From Ophiocordyceps camponoti-saundersi (nom. inval.) (Eukaryota > Ascomycota > Sordariomycetes > Hypocreales > Ophiocordycipitaceae): a DNA stretch of 64,000 bases. The position numbers were made by a program, and so were the translations under genes. The stretch spans positions 1 to 64,000 of the forward strand of contig PDHQ01000018.1 of NCBI GenBank assembly GCA_003339415.1, read 5' to 3'. This document shows positions 1 through 13,214 of this stretch, in pieces (position 1 is the stretch's first letter; each line of letters starts with the position of its first letter). Under the pieces are notes generated by a model. That model made no database searches. It was not told where the DNA came from and saw only the letters and a list, made by a program, of their open reading frames with translations.

Positions 1-23
1 GTGTAGAGCGTGGTGTCGAGCTG
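1..23. other. Edge of sequence not affected by RIP
   Basis: These 23 bases contain several TG dinucleotides and ordinary base composition, then a poly-T tract begins and the RIP-type AT-rich sequence follows at once. I infer the window starts at the last bases of an unmutated segment, either a normal GC-balanced domain or a young insertion. It is too short to identify. Confidence 0.5.
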
Positions 24-24
24 G

Positions 25-40
25 TTTTTTTTTTTTTTTT
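25..40. repeat. Poly-T tract (16 T) at a composition boundary
   Basis: Sixteen uninterrupted T residues lie exactly between unmutated and RIP-mutated sequence. On the minus strand this is a poly-A run, as left by a non-LTR retroelement whose 3' end faces the window start. No such element is recognised on either side, so this reading is only a suggestion. Confidence 0.5.
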
Positions 41-1865
41 AGCGAACTTTAGGAACTCTAAAGTATATTATCGAATTTTATATAATAATCCTAAAAGTAC
101 CTCTACTTAGGGCGGTAAAGTACTAAGCGGTAATATAATTTTTCTAAACGGGGTTACGCTATATAGTAGCGAGTTATTATAGTAGGAAGCTTAGTTAGCC
201 TTCTAAGAAAAGGCAGCGTCTTATTTTAGTTTTAATATTATAAGCGGTACTTTAGAACTTTTTAAGATTTTAGGAGGCTGCCTTTATTACCTATACTTAG
301 ATATCGCTATAGTTATTATTCTTTAAGAGAGTTTGCTAATTAAAATATAATATTAAGTTAATATTCCTTAATATAAAATTTATATTATTATTAGCGTAAG
401 GTTATAAGATTAATAAAGTATAAGGCTTAGACTTTTATTATAAAGCTAGTAAGGCTATTATAAGTTAGCCTCCTTTTTATTATACTCTTAATTATACCTT
501 TTTAGCGCTTTAATCTAGTGCTAGCTAGATAATACCTTAACTAGTATTTCTAAAAGCTAATTAAGTAAATTATAAATAGTTTTAATATTATATAGTTCGG
601 TATTAATATTCTTACTTTATAGGAAGCGCTAGGACTTATTAAAAGAGAAAAGGATAATAATATAATTTTTAACTATATTTCGTTATAAGGCTCCTTAATA
701 AAACGCTTTATAAAGTTAGTTAATATATTTTTTATTAAGTATTCTATTTTTTAAAATTGTTTAATTTATTTTTAGAACTCTTATAGGAATCTTAGCTATA
801 AGTATATAGTATTTTTTAGCGTCTTAAAATATATTTATAATATTATTAAAATATTTATTTTTAGTAGTAAGGGATTAGGTTATTTCTTTATATAGTTAGT
901 TATTAAATTATCGATTTTATTATTACTTATTAAGTTAATATTTAGGGGAGGAAGCTTTATAGCGAGATATAGTAATTAAGTTACTTAAGCGTTATTATAA
1001 TATTATAAGTTTTTAAGATATATTTAAAAGCTTAAAGTTAATAAAAAAAATATAAGTAGTTTAAAATATTATATTTTTTATAAAGTAATATAGTAGTATT
1101 AAACTTAAGGGATAATATAAATATATTATTATATATTTAGTTTTTTTTATAATTCTTACCTTTTATCTTTTAGCTATAACTTAAACTATATAAGATAAAA
1201 TAACTAATATTAATATATACTTATATATATTAAGGTATTATAAATATTATATTAAAAATACTTTATAAACTTTACTTATTATATAAAACTTATAAGTTAT
1301 ATAATCTATTTATAATAAATTCTTATAAAAGTATTACTATTTCTTACTTTTATTATTTTTTAGTTTTATTTCCTATATATATATATAATAAAAATAGTTA
1401 TAGATAGCTATATAAATAGATATATAAAAAGGTAAGAGTGGGATAAATATACTTAAGTAAAAGGGCGCTATAAATCTTAAGTATTAAGAAGCTATTTAAT
1501 AACTTATATTATAAAGCTAAACTAGTAAAAGAAACATATTAATTAGTAAGTTAGGGAGTAAAATAGAACGATAATTATATATAAAAAGAGGGAGGGAGAT
1601 TATTTAAGTTATAAAAGTGCTAAATAGTATCTTTTAGTATTTTTTAATATAGAATATTAAGCTTATAATAATTAGAAATCCTTATTAGATAAGTTATAAA
1701 AAAGCGGTTTTATATTAAAATACTATCTTTTAATAATAAGTAATGCTCTTTACGTTATTATTTATACTTAACTAAATATTATATATATAGTTAGTAAGCT
1801 TATAAGGTTCTGCTTAAACTTAAAGCTATGTTATTTTTATAAAATTAAGCGTTACCTAGCCTATC
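41..1865 (+). other. RIP-degraded sequence, probably upstream part of the Copia relic
   Basis: Very AT-rich sequence with essentially no CA or TG. It lies immediately upstream of a readable Copia RNase H segment on the + strand, so it probably includes degraded integrase and reverse-transcriptase regions of the same element. I could not read those domains reliably. No intact gene is present. Confidence 0.4.
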
Positions 1866-2395
1866 TTTTTAATATAGCTAACTACGCTCTTTTTTTTAAT
1901 TCTAAAACTTATATAGCTATCTACTTATTAAATTCTTCTTACGCTAATTATCTAAATACTTATAAATTATCTTAAGGTTACTATTTTTAACTTTAAAATA
2001 GTAATATTTTTAATTAGAAAGCTATAAAGTAAATAACCGTTATAACCTCTTTTATAGAAAAGGAACTCTTAGCTTTTTCTAAAGCTACTAAGGAATAATA
2101 AGCCTTATCCCGCTTAATTAAAAAACTTAGTATTTAAATAATAGGTATCTTAATACTTTATTATAATAATTAGCGTATAATTATACTCTTAACTAAACCT
2201 CCCGCGAAAACTTTAAATAAACCTCTAATATATTAATATTTATAATTACTAATTACGATAAAAAGTATAAGATAAACGCTTTAAAATCTGCTAAATCGCC
2301 TCCGTAAATAACTTTATAGATAGCTTTATAAAAGCCCTACTTACTAAGGCTTTACTTCTTTTCCGCGAGCGTATTAAGGTTTTACTTTTACCTTA
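1866..2395 (+). pseudogene. Ty1/Copia retrotransposon RNase H relic (RIP-degraded pol end)
   Basis: In life this would be the C-terminal RNase H part of a Copia polyprotein. Reading + strand codons from about 1931, the translation shows SYANYLNTYKLS, then GYYF, a KAIK segment, ITVITS and LLAFSKATKE. This is the order of the Copia RNase H core, whose usual landmarks are a D-SYADD-like segment, a GYYF-like strand, and the TTSSTEAE region. After a frame change, codons from 2229 read YINIY, IASVNNFIDSFIKALLTKA and FRERI, matching the family's C-terminal HIDI...NNFAD..TKAL region. Stops occur where CAA, CAG or TGG codons would become TAA or TAG by RIP. At least one frameshift is present. Neither LTR is located. 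Family assignment is by motif order read by eye. Confidence 0.7.
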
Positions 2396-2639
2396 CTAAC
2401 TTCCTTCTTTTTTCTTCTATTTTTTTTCTTTATTATAAACTCTTTCTTTTCTATATTTTTTACTATATTTCTTTACGTTATATTTTTTATTTTAAGGAAA
2501 CTATAGTAAATTACTATAATATTAAAAATATATATAATTATTTCCTCTTTCGTTTCCCCTTTTTCTTATCTCCCTATACTCTTATATTATTTATATATAA
2601 GGGAATATACTAAGGCTACTAACTTAATAAGTTAGGTTA
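2396..2639. other. Pyrimidine-rich AT sequence after Copia pol
   Basis: Starts with a C/T-rich stretch directly after the pol relic and is RIP-degraded throughout. It is a reasonable place for the 3' untranslated end and LTR of the Copia element, but I found no matching partner LTR in the window. Confidence 0.3.
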
Positions 2640-3520
2640 AGGCTAGTATAATATAAAACCGCTTACGAATTTATAATAATATTATTAAAACTCGAGCCTC
2701 TTAATAATAAACTAATTAGGTAATTATAGGGGCGCTTTATAATAATATAGTTAATATAATAACCGCTAAAAACGCCCGGGACCTTAATATAGTAATATAT
2801 AGTAAGCGGAAAAGTTAGGTCCTCGTATTTAGCGTAAAAATAAATAATCTCGCCTTAGCTTATTATAAGAATTCCTTATAGCTAGTTAGGAAAGCGTAAA
2901 AGTAATATAATCTAACGCTAATAAGTAGTATAGGTAAAATTATACGCGATTAAGATAATCGGGTTTCTAAGCGGCGGTATAGCTACTATACACGCTTCTA
3001 TATCCTAATAATAATTATTCCTATTCTTTTCTTACTTTACTAAGTTTACTTATATTAGTAATAAGATACTAAAGTCTCCTAGATAACTTAGGGTTTCTTA
3101 TTTTAAAAGTATAAAATATTTTTCGATTATTTCCCTTACGAATAGTAATAGCGCCGAATAGCGATCTTAGAAACTTAATAACCTTATTACCTAGCTTAAG
3201 ATAGTGCACCTTTATTATAATATTTTTTTAGAATATAGGAATAACGAACTATACGGTAAAAGCTAAAAGAAAAACGATTTTTCGGGTTTAAAATAATAAG
3301 GTAAATAAAGTTAAAAATAGTAGAATTTTCCTATACGCGCTAAATTTTTTATTTCTATTTATAAGTAGGCCCCGGTTTACTAATTTATAACGCTATTATT
3401 TCCTTTCTATTTTTTAAAATTATAATACTTTCCTTTTAAACGCTTTTTTTATATTTTTCTATAGTTTATTATTTACGCTAAAAACTATTTATAACGCTTC
3501 CTAGAACGCTTACTTTATAT
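2640..3520 (-). repeat. Repeat family X, inverted copy
   Basis: The reverse complement of this interval aligns with the direct copies at about 4.2, 6.2 and 8.4 kb. Shared landmarks include the segment around 3370-3470 against 6360-6440 and the segment around 2700-2800 against 5200-5270 and 7150-7222. Differences are largely C/T and G/A. The family appears to carry a protein relic that I do not recognise. Ends are approximate. Confidence 0.6.
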
Positions 3521-4060
3521 ATATTTCGGTACCTTCTTATATATGTCCTCGGCTAACTAATTAGCTTTCGAGATTACTATACTTATTATCGATAATCTAA
3601 CTAATAAGGTTATTAAATTACTAGCTAATAGTATATACTATTAGTATATACCCTTTTTCGAAATATTTAATTTTTATACTTTTATAGCTATTTTTTCTTT
3701 CCTCTATTCTTAGGCTTTAGTATATTTTTTCCGAGGCTTTTCTACTTCTTTTTTAGCACTAATAGTTTCTTCCTTTCCGGGCCTATTTTTCTTAGCCTTA
3801 GAGGGGGTATATTAGGAGTAAGGAAGTAAGTATAGGAGCGTATAATATATAAAGGTATAGTTTACTATAAAGGTTAAACTATATACTTTTAAAAGGTTAG
3901 ATAATTTTACTTTATATATTAACCCCTAGTCTTAGTACTTTTAGTCTTATATTTCCCCCTTAGTTTTAGGTAAGCCGGCCTTATACCGAGGTACTTATAC
4001 TTAGAAGCTATTAGCTAATATAATATATATATATATATATATTTATATATATTACCTAGT
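3521..4060 (+). repeat. Left arm of a long inverted repeat (U), upstream flank of family X
   Basis: Matches 5800-6240 in inverted orientation, for example the A/G-rich stretch near 3790-3930 against its complement near 5880-6010, and the segment near 3545-3575 against 6230-6260. With family X it forms a head-to-head pair: X reads leftward from the left arm and rightward from the right arm. An (AT)n tract closes it at about 4018-4055. Confidence 0.6.
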
Positions 4061-4239
4061 AAGTAGGTAATATTAAGAGAGGTGCTTTATCTTACTAATA
4101 ACTTTATTACGGTAATATAATATATAGCTTTAATAGTATTTTTAAATTAAACTATTAAGCTATATAAATAAGCTAACTAATTTTAAGCTATAAGCGGTTA
4201 AGGTATAAACTATAAGGTAGTTAAATTATAAGAGTAATC

Positions 4240-5560
4240 TAATTAGGTAGCTAATAAAGAAAGGCGTCGTAATTTTAAGTTTTTATTAATTAATAAAAGA
4301 AAGTACGTAAGTAAGTACTAAAGTTTATTTAAAGTAATAAAGCTATAAAAAGGGTATATAAAATTAAGGGTTAAGGATAGAAATACTAGAAAAATAATAG
4401 AGGAGGTATTTAAGGGTAAGAAAACGTAACTTTTAGATATTAGTAAAGAAATAAAAGCGGCGCAGATTAGTAATTTAAAGCGTAAATATATAAATTTAGA
4501 AGATTCGTTACGCTATATAAAAAAATCCTTTCTTATTAACTTAACTTTATTTATTATCGTTATAAAGGCGTAAAATCTTCGTTTTTTTTCTTTATAATTA
4601 GGATTCTTATATTCTTCTATATACTAAAAGTTATTAAGATTTATCGCGCTGCTTAAAAAAATCGTCCCTTTATTAACTTTTTTTTATTTATTATAAGAAA
4701 TAGCTAGAATTTTCGTTTTTTTCTAGCGCTCGCTTTTTATATATCTTATATTATCCTAAAAGTTATTATTATATTTATATTATAATATATTTTTATCGGA
4801 GACTTATAAAGTTATCGATTTTCCTAGATCTTTATTTAAGCTAATTAGAAAGCGTATTTAAAATAATAATCTTTATTATATATTATAGATAATATTAGGG
4901 AATTCTAATAAGATACTTAAATAGTATACTACTAATATAAGTATTTTAAGCTATAGTTTAAGGAAAAGTAATAAATAATAAAATAAAATAGGACGATAAG
5001 GAGAGGGTTATAGCTAAAAAGTTAAAGAGAGCTATAACTATTTGCTTAGCTTTTAATAACTTAGATATTATAGATTAGAAATAAATCGCTTACCTTTTTA
5101 AGATATCTAACTAGATATAAGAGATTATAATAGCTAGTTATAAAGATATAGTTAATTTATATAAGGAATATAAAAATAAGAGCGTGCCCCGGCTATTTTA
5201 CGAATATATTAAAGTTACCGGGGCTTTTAGAGATTAATATACTAATTATATTATTATAAGAAATCCGTGCTATAAGAGCGTGTTAGAGTCCTCTAATTTC
5301 TTAAAAGGGAATAGTTTCGATATCTATTTAGAGGCTTAGAGGTATTAGACGCGTCCTAGTAAGATATATAATAAATAGCTAAGGTTATAATAGCGCGTAA
5401 GGAGGGGTATAGAAAATAAATATTAATAAAATATAATAATAAAGGAAGTTATTAAAGATAAAAAATCTTAAATAGTAAAGGTATACTATAATAACTCTTA
5501 TAAAGAGACTATTATTATAATAAGGTAATAAAAAAGTAAAATATATATATATAAATATAA
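4240..5560 (+). pseudogene. Repeat family X, direct copy 1 (unknown protein relic)
   Basis: First of three direct copies. Around 5120-5400 the + strand gives one of the longest lightly interrupted readings in the window, with hydrophilic stretches such as IIIASYKDIVNLYKEYKNKS and PRLFYEYIKVTGAF, and stops mostly at TAA/TAG codons that RIP would make from CAA/CAG. The aligned parts of copies 2 and 3 keep the same order of blocks, so this is a real repeat-borne coding sequence and not chance. I do not recognise the family. No catalytic motif is visible. Boundaries are approximate. Confidence 0.5.
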
Positions 5561-5799
5561 TAATAAAAAGGCTAAGCTTAAGCTATATAGCTATAAGGGA
5601 AGAAGAAGGGGCCTGCTAGCTAGGTTATATAAGTGCTTACTAAGTAGCTGCTTATATATATACTATCTATAAGTATTTATTAGGTATATTAAATAGCGTA
5701 GATAAAAGGAATACTAAGATATAAACTTAATAAATAAATAAAACTATATTTTATTTACTTACTTAAGTTAAGCTAATCCCTAATATATATACCTTTTAA
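5561..5799. other. Degraded linker between X copy 1 and the U right arm
   Basis: RIP-type AT-rich sequence with a short (AT)n tract. No coding or repeat structure recognised. Confidence 0.4.
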
Positions 5800-6240
5800 G
5801 TATAAGTATCTTAGTATAAGGCTAGCGTACCTAAAATAAAAGGGGAAATATAAGAATAAAGGTATTAAAAATAAGGGTTAATATATAAAGGAGAATTATT
5901 TAACCTTTTAGAAATATATAGTCTAACCCTTATAGTAAACTATACTTCTATATATCGTATATACGCCCTTAATACCCTTTTTATTACCCTTAATATATAC
6001 CTTTCAGGGATAGGGAAAACTAGACCCGGAAAAGGAGAAACTATTAGTGCTAAAAAAAAGGTAGAAAGCTAAGGAAAAAATATTAAAACTATAAAAAAAA
6101 GGGAAGAAAAATAATATAATATTAAAAAAAAAAACTCGAAAAATTAAATAGCAGGTATATATTAGTAATATCTATTACCGGTATAATAATCTAATAAGCT
6201 TATTAGTTAAACTATTAGTAATAAGTTCGCTAATTTTAAA
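5800..6240 (-). repeat. Right arm of inverted repeat U
   Basis: Inverted copy of 3520-4060. The two arms enclose X copy 1 and each abuts an X copy reading away from it, so the whole 2.6-7.4 kb segment is a large imperfect palindrome with X copy 1 in the middle. Confidence 0.6.
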
Positions 6241-7450
6241 AGCTAATTAGTTAGTTTAAGTTATATATAAGAAAGTACTAAAATATATTTTAAATAGGTA
6301 GTTTAGAGAGTTATTATATAGATTCTTTTAGCGTAAATAGAGAATAATAGAAAAATATAAAAAAAGCGTTTAAAAGGAAAAAATCGTAACTTTAAAAGTT
6401 AGAGAAAGAATAAAAGCGTAAAAAATTAGTAATTTAAAGTATAAATATATAAAAATTAAGATATTCGTTATATTATATAGGGAATCTTCTCTTATTAAGT
6501 TTACTTTATTTACTATTATAAAAATATTAAAGTTTTTATTTCCTTTCTTATAATAGCGATTTACGTTTTCTTCTAAATTCTATAAAATATTAAGATTTAT
6601 TATATAGCGCGAAAAATACTCCTATTATTAACTTTACTTTATTTATTATAAGGAGAGGGTAAAATTTTCGGTTTTCCGTTCTTACGGCCGCCTTTTAGGT
6701 ATTTTTCTATATCCTAAAAGTTATCCTTTTCTCGAGATCGTAAGATATCCGCGTAGCAGACTCCCGCGGATATAGATTTCCTAAGATCGCTATTTAGGAG
6801 AATTAAGAAAACTATTAAAAAAGAGGAGATCTTTTATAACTTAGAAACGATATTAGTAGATTTTACTATAAAGCTTAAGTATTATATAACGAATATAAGT
6901 TTATAAAATAGTTATTTAGGGAAAGCGAGAAATATTAAGAAAAAATAAGATAGTAAAGAGAGGGTAATAGCTTTACCTATAAAAAGGAACTTAAATATTA
7001 CTATACCTCTTAATAATTAAAATAATATAAATAAGAGATATATCGCTAGTATTCTTAAAATACTTAACTAAATATAAGGGATTATAGTAACTAGTTATAA
7101 AAAGGTAATTAGATAATACCGCGGATATAATAATAAAAGCGTATACTAAGTGTTTATAAATTATATTAAAGTTATAGGGGAGTTTAGGGATTAATATACT
7201 AATTATATTATTATAAGAACTTTATATATTAAGAATAAGGGTAAATTACTAAATTATTTAGAAAGAATTATTTAGATATTAAATAAGGGCTTAAAATAGC
7301 TAGCTATATCTTAGCGGGATATATTATAAATGCCTAAAATTATAAGGTAGCGAAAAGAGGAGTATATTAAAAGAATATAAATAGTAAGTTATTATAAGAA
7401 AAATACCTAAAAGGGAATCTTTTAAGAATCTTAAAAATATACTATTTATA
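6240..7450 (+). pseudogene. Repeat family X, direct copy 2
   Basis: Aligns with 4240-5560 in the same orientation. Landmarks are the segment near 6400-6460 (rich in AAAAGCGTAAAAATTAG-like sequence), the GAGAGGGTAATAGC-like block at about 6957, and the ATTAATATACTAATTATATT block near 7190. RIP-degraded, no intact frame, function unknown. Confidence 0.55.
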
Positions 7451-7840
7451 AATATTAAATAAGCTAGGTAAGGACGCGTTTTATTACTAAATTACCGCGT
7501 ATAATACTTTTAAATTATATTATAAAATATATACTAAAAATCTCTTTAAAAGTTTAGCTTTTTATACGCTAAGTTTTTAAGTAAGTAAAGGAGATAATTA
7601 GAGTATTAAGATAATATTTTAAGTATCGTTATTTAGCGTTTTAATTAGTATATAAAAGCTATACGTTTAACTAATAAGGAGGCTTATTATATAGTTAGTA
7701 AAACTTAGTTATATTTATTAGCTTATCTAACTATTTAGTAAAGCGCGTTTCCTTTTAATTATAAGCGCGCTATATCTTTACTTTTATAAGAAGTTATATT
7801 CGGTATTAAAAGATAAGGCGTTATAAACTTATCTATCGAT
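7451..7840. other. Degraded spacer, no feature recognised
   Basis: RIP-type AT-rich sequence between family X copy 2 and repeat Y copy 1. I see no gene, tandem repeat or terminal repeat here. Confidence 0.4.
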
Positions 7841-8100
7841 AGTAATTATTATAAGTCTTTTATCGCTTATTATATAGTAGTTTAGAAGGGAATCTATTAT
7901 ATAACTTACCTTATAAGTATCCTTTTTACTTAGTTAGCGCTACTAGCCCTTTTTAAAAGCTTAGTTTAGTAATATAAACTTAGTAAAGTTATTATCCTAA
8001 TTATAATATTAAGAATATTAATACTTTTATTAGTGCTACTATTACTTTATAATAGAATTATAATAATAGTATATACTTTAATTATTATTATCGTATAAGT
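7841..8100 (+). repeat. Repeat family Y, copy 1
   Basis: Shares a block near 7905-8055, including TACTTTTATTAGTGCTACTA, with 27110-27340 and 27820-28010 in the same orientation. Differences are mainly transitions. Too degraded to classify. Confidence 0.55.
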
Positions 8101-8389
8101 ATAATATATTTAGAAAGTATTACGTATATATAAATTAGAAAGTACTTCCTTTATAGCTTAAAAGTAAGTATTAGTCTTATAAGTAATAACTAAAAATCTT
8201 AAAAAGGAAATAATTACTATAAAGTAATTTAAGGTATATAGCTAAGCGGTAAGATTATAGCGTTATTATTTATACTCGCTACTTATAAAAACTATACTAT
8301 TCTTTACTATATTTTTAGATAAAACTTAAGATATTATATTATTTTTATATACTTCTACTTATAATATTCTTATAACGCGCGGGTATTAT

Positions 8390-9490
8390 AATTTTAAGTT
8401 TTAATTAGTTAGTAGAAAAAAGCACGTAAGTAAGTAGCGAAGTTTATCTAAAATAATATAGCTATAAAAATAGTATATAAAATCGGGCGTAAAAGATAAG
8501 AATATTTATAAAATAGTAAAAAAAGTATTTAAAAGGAAGAGATTATAACTTATAAATATAATAAGGGAATAAATATATAATAACTTAGTAATCGAAGCTA
8601 TATATATATAAAATATAGAAATTAATTATACGGCGTAAAAAAAAATCCTCTCTCTGTTAAGTTTACTTTATTTATTATTAGAAATAAGTAGTATTTAATA
8701 TTTTTTCCCTCGCGCACGCTTTTTAAGTATTTTATAATTTTTTAAAAATTATTATTATATTAAGATTACGAAATATTATTATCTAAAACTTATATAGCGG
8801 TAAATTTCCTAAGATCCCTATTTAGGTAAATTACGAAAAGCGTATATAATAGGAAGCTTTACTATATATTAGGAAAGATATTAGTAAATTCCGCTAAGAA
8901 ACTTAAGTACTATATAATAAACGTAAATCTAAAAGAAATTCGTTTCGGAAAAGTAGGAAATAATAAGGTAAAATAGGACTAAGAAAGCTAGGTAGTAGCT
9001 ATGCCGCCGAAAAAAAATATAACTCTTATAATAATTATTAATAACCCGAATAATATAAATTAAATATATATTACTTACCTCTTTAGGTAATATAATTAGA
9101 TATAAAGTATTATAATAGCTAGTTATAAAAAGGTAGTTAATTAATACCGCTATTATTATAATAATAAGGTACCTTAAGCGTTCTGCGATTATATTATTAT
9201 ATACGGGGCGTTTAGGAACTAATACGCTAATTATATTATTATAAGGAATTCCTATAATAAGAGCGGGTTTTCCGAATTATTAAATAAAACTATAATAAAC
9301 TTTATTAAGATAGCTAAAAGCTAAAGCTAATAAGTATATTTTAAGATAAAGTATAATATATTACGAAAGTTATAAAGTAATATAAGTAAGAGTATAGAAA
9401 AGAAATATAAATAGCGAATAGTAATATAAAAAATTACTAAAAGGGAATTATCTAAAAGTTATAGGGGTATATTATTTAAGCGTTTTAAGA
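8390..9490 (+). pseudogene. Repeat family X, direct copy 3
   Basis: Third direct copy of family X. It matches copy 1 at the AGTACGTAAGTAAGTA-like start (near 8430), at the GTATATAAAATC block, and at the AATACGCTAATTATATT block near 9220. Codon-level reading is broken by RIP stops, and the function is unknown. The three direct copies lie about 2.0-2.2 kb apart. Confidence 0.55.
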
Positions 9491-12400
9491 TAAAGATACC
9501 TTTATATATTAAGCGCTTAGAGTACCTTACTTATTAATCGCGCCCGCTTTTAGAAATATAATTATAAGGTTAAGATAGGTAACTTAAATATTTAGCTTCT
9601 TACTCTCTTTCTATACGCTAATAATCTTAATCGCACGCCCCGCTACCTTACGCGCTTTAAGTAGCTTACTTATATATATTTAGAAAAATATATATATAAT
9701 AAATAACGCTAATAACTAAGCTTAGCTAAAAAGTAGCCGCTTATAGTTACTTGCTATTTATAAAGCGTACGCGTTAAGCGTAATTATTTTATAAACTTTA
9801 ACCGAAGCCTTTTTTTTTTTTTTTATTATATTAGCTATTTACCGCTAAAGCTAGGCTCCTTATTAAAGCTAAGTTTAAAGTAGGATAAGTAAAATAAGTA
9901 AGTAGCTTATAAGATTTTCTTAAGCGCCCTAAGACTACCGCTACTAATTTAAAGTTTAGCGTTATTTTACTTTTTTTTTATATTACTTATATTCTCTATC
10001 GCTTAGTTATCGCTTTTTTATAACTTTAAGATAATATTATCTATATCCGTATCGCTATTAATAAGAGTAGCACCTCCGTTATCTTTATTTAAGTATAGAT
10101 AAGCTATATTACTATCTTTATCTTAAAAAGCGATTAATTAAAGCTAAGGCTAAATTTCCGCTTTTATATATTAATATTAAGTACTTTATATTTAATAATA
10201 TCCCGCGCTTTATATAATTTAGTTGCGTCCTTAACTAAATTATTAGCTATCTAACTATTATAATATAAGCTGCTAATATTAGCTAAGTTATTAATAATAA
10301 TAAATATATTATACTTTTTAACTTTACGGATATTATTAGCTATAAGGTAACTATTACTAAACTTAATAGTTACGCGCTATAAGTATTTACTACTATTACT
10401 TATAAGATATATATTAGCGTATAGTTATAAAATATAATATAATAAAGGGAAGGCTAGCTTTAGAGTTTTATAATAATAATACCTAAACTATTTTTTTAAG
10501 TAAACTATTTCGCTTAGCTTTTTTAAACGCTAGCTTTTTATTAGAAGAAAAAGATAATTTATTTTTTAACGATTTTTTAATATAGATAATTAGAATATTT
10601 TTAACCTTAATATTTAGGAGCGTAATATTACGGAGGCAACCTAACTAGTTATTAGTTATTTTAAAAAATAAAAAGGGTTAATTTTTAAATAAAGCTTATA
10701 GTTAGTAAGTATATAATATAAAAAAGAAAGGAGATAAGGAGAATAAAAAGTATAGCTTATAAATATAAGTTTAGATTATTTTTTAATTTTAGTATTTATT
10801 ATTTTTATATTAAGTTTAGTATTATTTTTTTTAAGCTTAATATTAGTTTTAAAGTTTCTTTTATAATATTTAGTTTTTATTTTAATATTTAAATATATAA
10901 AATAGAAAAGTTAATAAAGTAATAACTTATTAGATATAATTAAGTTTTATAAAACCGTACTATTATTATAATTATATATTTTTAAAAAATAGCGATAAGG
11001 ATAAGAAAGCGCTATAAGGAGAAAGTTAGAAAATTTAGTAAAGAATTTTTTAAAAAGTATAAGAATACTTAGTTAGTTAATATAATATAAATATTATAGT
11101 AGCTATATTTACTAAATATTATTACGGAAAGGAGATATTAAGTAAATAATAATATTAATACTATAAATAAAAATTCTAAGCTATAGAGAAGGAGGGAAAA
11201 AAGAAAAACTATAATAAGCGAAATCTTAATAAAATAGTTAGGGGCACGTGCTAGTAAAAGCTAAGAGGCAGGTAAAAATCCTAATAAAGATAGGATAGTA
11301 ATTTTTAGTTTTTATTAGTATTATTCTAAGTAATTTTATAATAAGGTAAATAACTAACGTAATATTTAGGTATTTATATACTAAACCCGCCTTACGAACT
11401 TAGATATTAATAAAAGGGATAGGGGAAATAGGAATAAGTATAGAAGTAAGGCGCTTCGCTATATATTCTAATAAAATAAAAACTATAAGGGAAACGGGTA
11501 TCTACTTCTATATTATAATAAATATAAGTATAAGGAGTAATATAATTAACTTAAACTTAACTACTAATAGTAAAAGATACTTTTATATTTTATTTTACTT
11601 ATAAAGCTTTTAGGACTATTAAGGGAAATTATAATAGTTTTAAGCTTTTCCCGAAACTAAGTAATATAATTAAAAAAAAGTATATATTTAAAGTTATTAA
11701 ACGCCCCTAAGTTTTAGTATTTAGCTATCTTATTAGAGTAAGTAGCTAGAAGAGTTCGTAAAAGGCCTTACTACTAAGTTAAAAAGTTTAAGCGGTATTT
11801 TATAAGGTAGTTAATTTTTTATAATAAGTCCTATTAGCTTCTAAGTAAAGGGAAAAGTTTAACTAATTTTAGAAATAAAAGATTTACGAATATAATTAAA
11901 TTATTATAGTATATAATTCTTATAATATATTCGTAATAGTTAAAGTTACTAAAAAAAAAGCTATAATTATAATTTAGTTTATACTAAGATTTAAGTTTAA
12001 TTAGTAATAATATATTTTTAATATAAGTTTTATTAATTACTAAAAAGTTTAGCTATAAGCTTTAAATATATATAATAGGGGAGGATTATATTATAGAATA
12101 AAGTCTTTTACGTTATATATAGATATATAAGAATATATACGTATATAAGGAGAAAAGATAAAGAAAAAGAAAAACTTATAAGTAAAATTATAGTAAAATA
12201 TATATATAAGAAGATATACTAGTAAAGATATAAGGGGATTATAAGATTATAATAAAGATAAATTATAATTTTTAGTTATTTCGCTAAGTATTATTTATAT
12301 TTAATTTTACTTTATAAGAAAGTATATTAAGTTTTATAAGAAGTAACTATATATAGCTAAGTAAGCAGCTTATATTAGATATTATAAGGAGTATAGGCCT

Positions 12401-13214
12401 AATAATAATATATAGCTAACGTTAGTAAAGTATATAAAACTATAAGTAAAAAAGTTTAAGAGGTTTATTTTTAAAAATATTTATTAAAAAATATAATTAT
12501 ATACTTAGGCGGGAGTATAACTAAAGTTTATATAAAAAAGAATAATAAATTAAAAGTATATTTAAATATATATATTAAAAAAAAGAAAGTAAGGATATAT
12601 TACGCGTTTAGTAAGTATAGGGTAGGAGAAATAAGTAGAGATAAGTATTATTTATTTATAATAGCTTATAAAAGCGAGCGCTAATAAGCTTAGTTAAAAT
12701 TTAATTTAATATATATAAGGTAAGTTAAACTTATTATTAATATTATCCTTATATACTTTTATTTTCTAAAAGCTATAATTTAATTCTTTTATTAAATTAT
12801 CTAACTTTTCTTTTTTCTATTATATATATATAGGGAAAAAAAATATAAAAAGCTATAAAAAAATAACTTTAGTATAGTAAGGGAACTAATAAATTAAGAA
12901 AGAAATAATTACTATATTAAAAAAAGAGGGCGGTTATACTTATTTTAACTTAAAATAATAATTTATATAGAATAAAGAAAGGGTTATACTAAATAGTGCT
13001 AATAGCTATACTAATTATATTTTTAATAGTAAGGCGTTAAGAATACCGAAATATATATTATAAAACCTTATATAATTTCTTTAATACTTTTTTTTATAAG
13101 TATAAATATAGAAATATATATATATATTATAAATAAATATTTTAGTAGCGATAGCAGAGATAATAAAAAAAGATATATATTAGCCTTACCTAAAGTAAAA
13201 CGAAGGGTATAGAA
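9491..13214. other. Undivided RIP-degraded transposon debris
   Basis: Nearly 4 kb of AT-rich sequence with CA and TG almost absent. I found no readable domain, tandem array or terminal repeat. A poly-T run occurs near 9812-9824 and purine-rich stretches occur at 11.1-11.3 and 12.1-12.2 kb. It is probably several overlapping element fragments. Confidence 0.4.
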
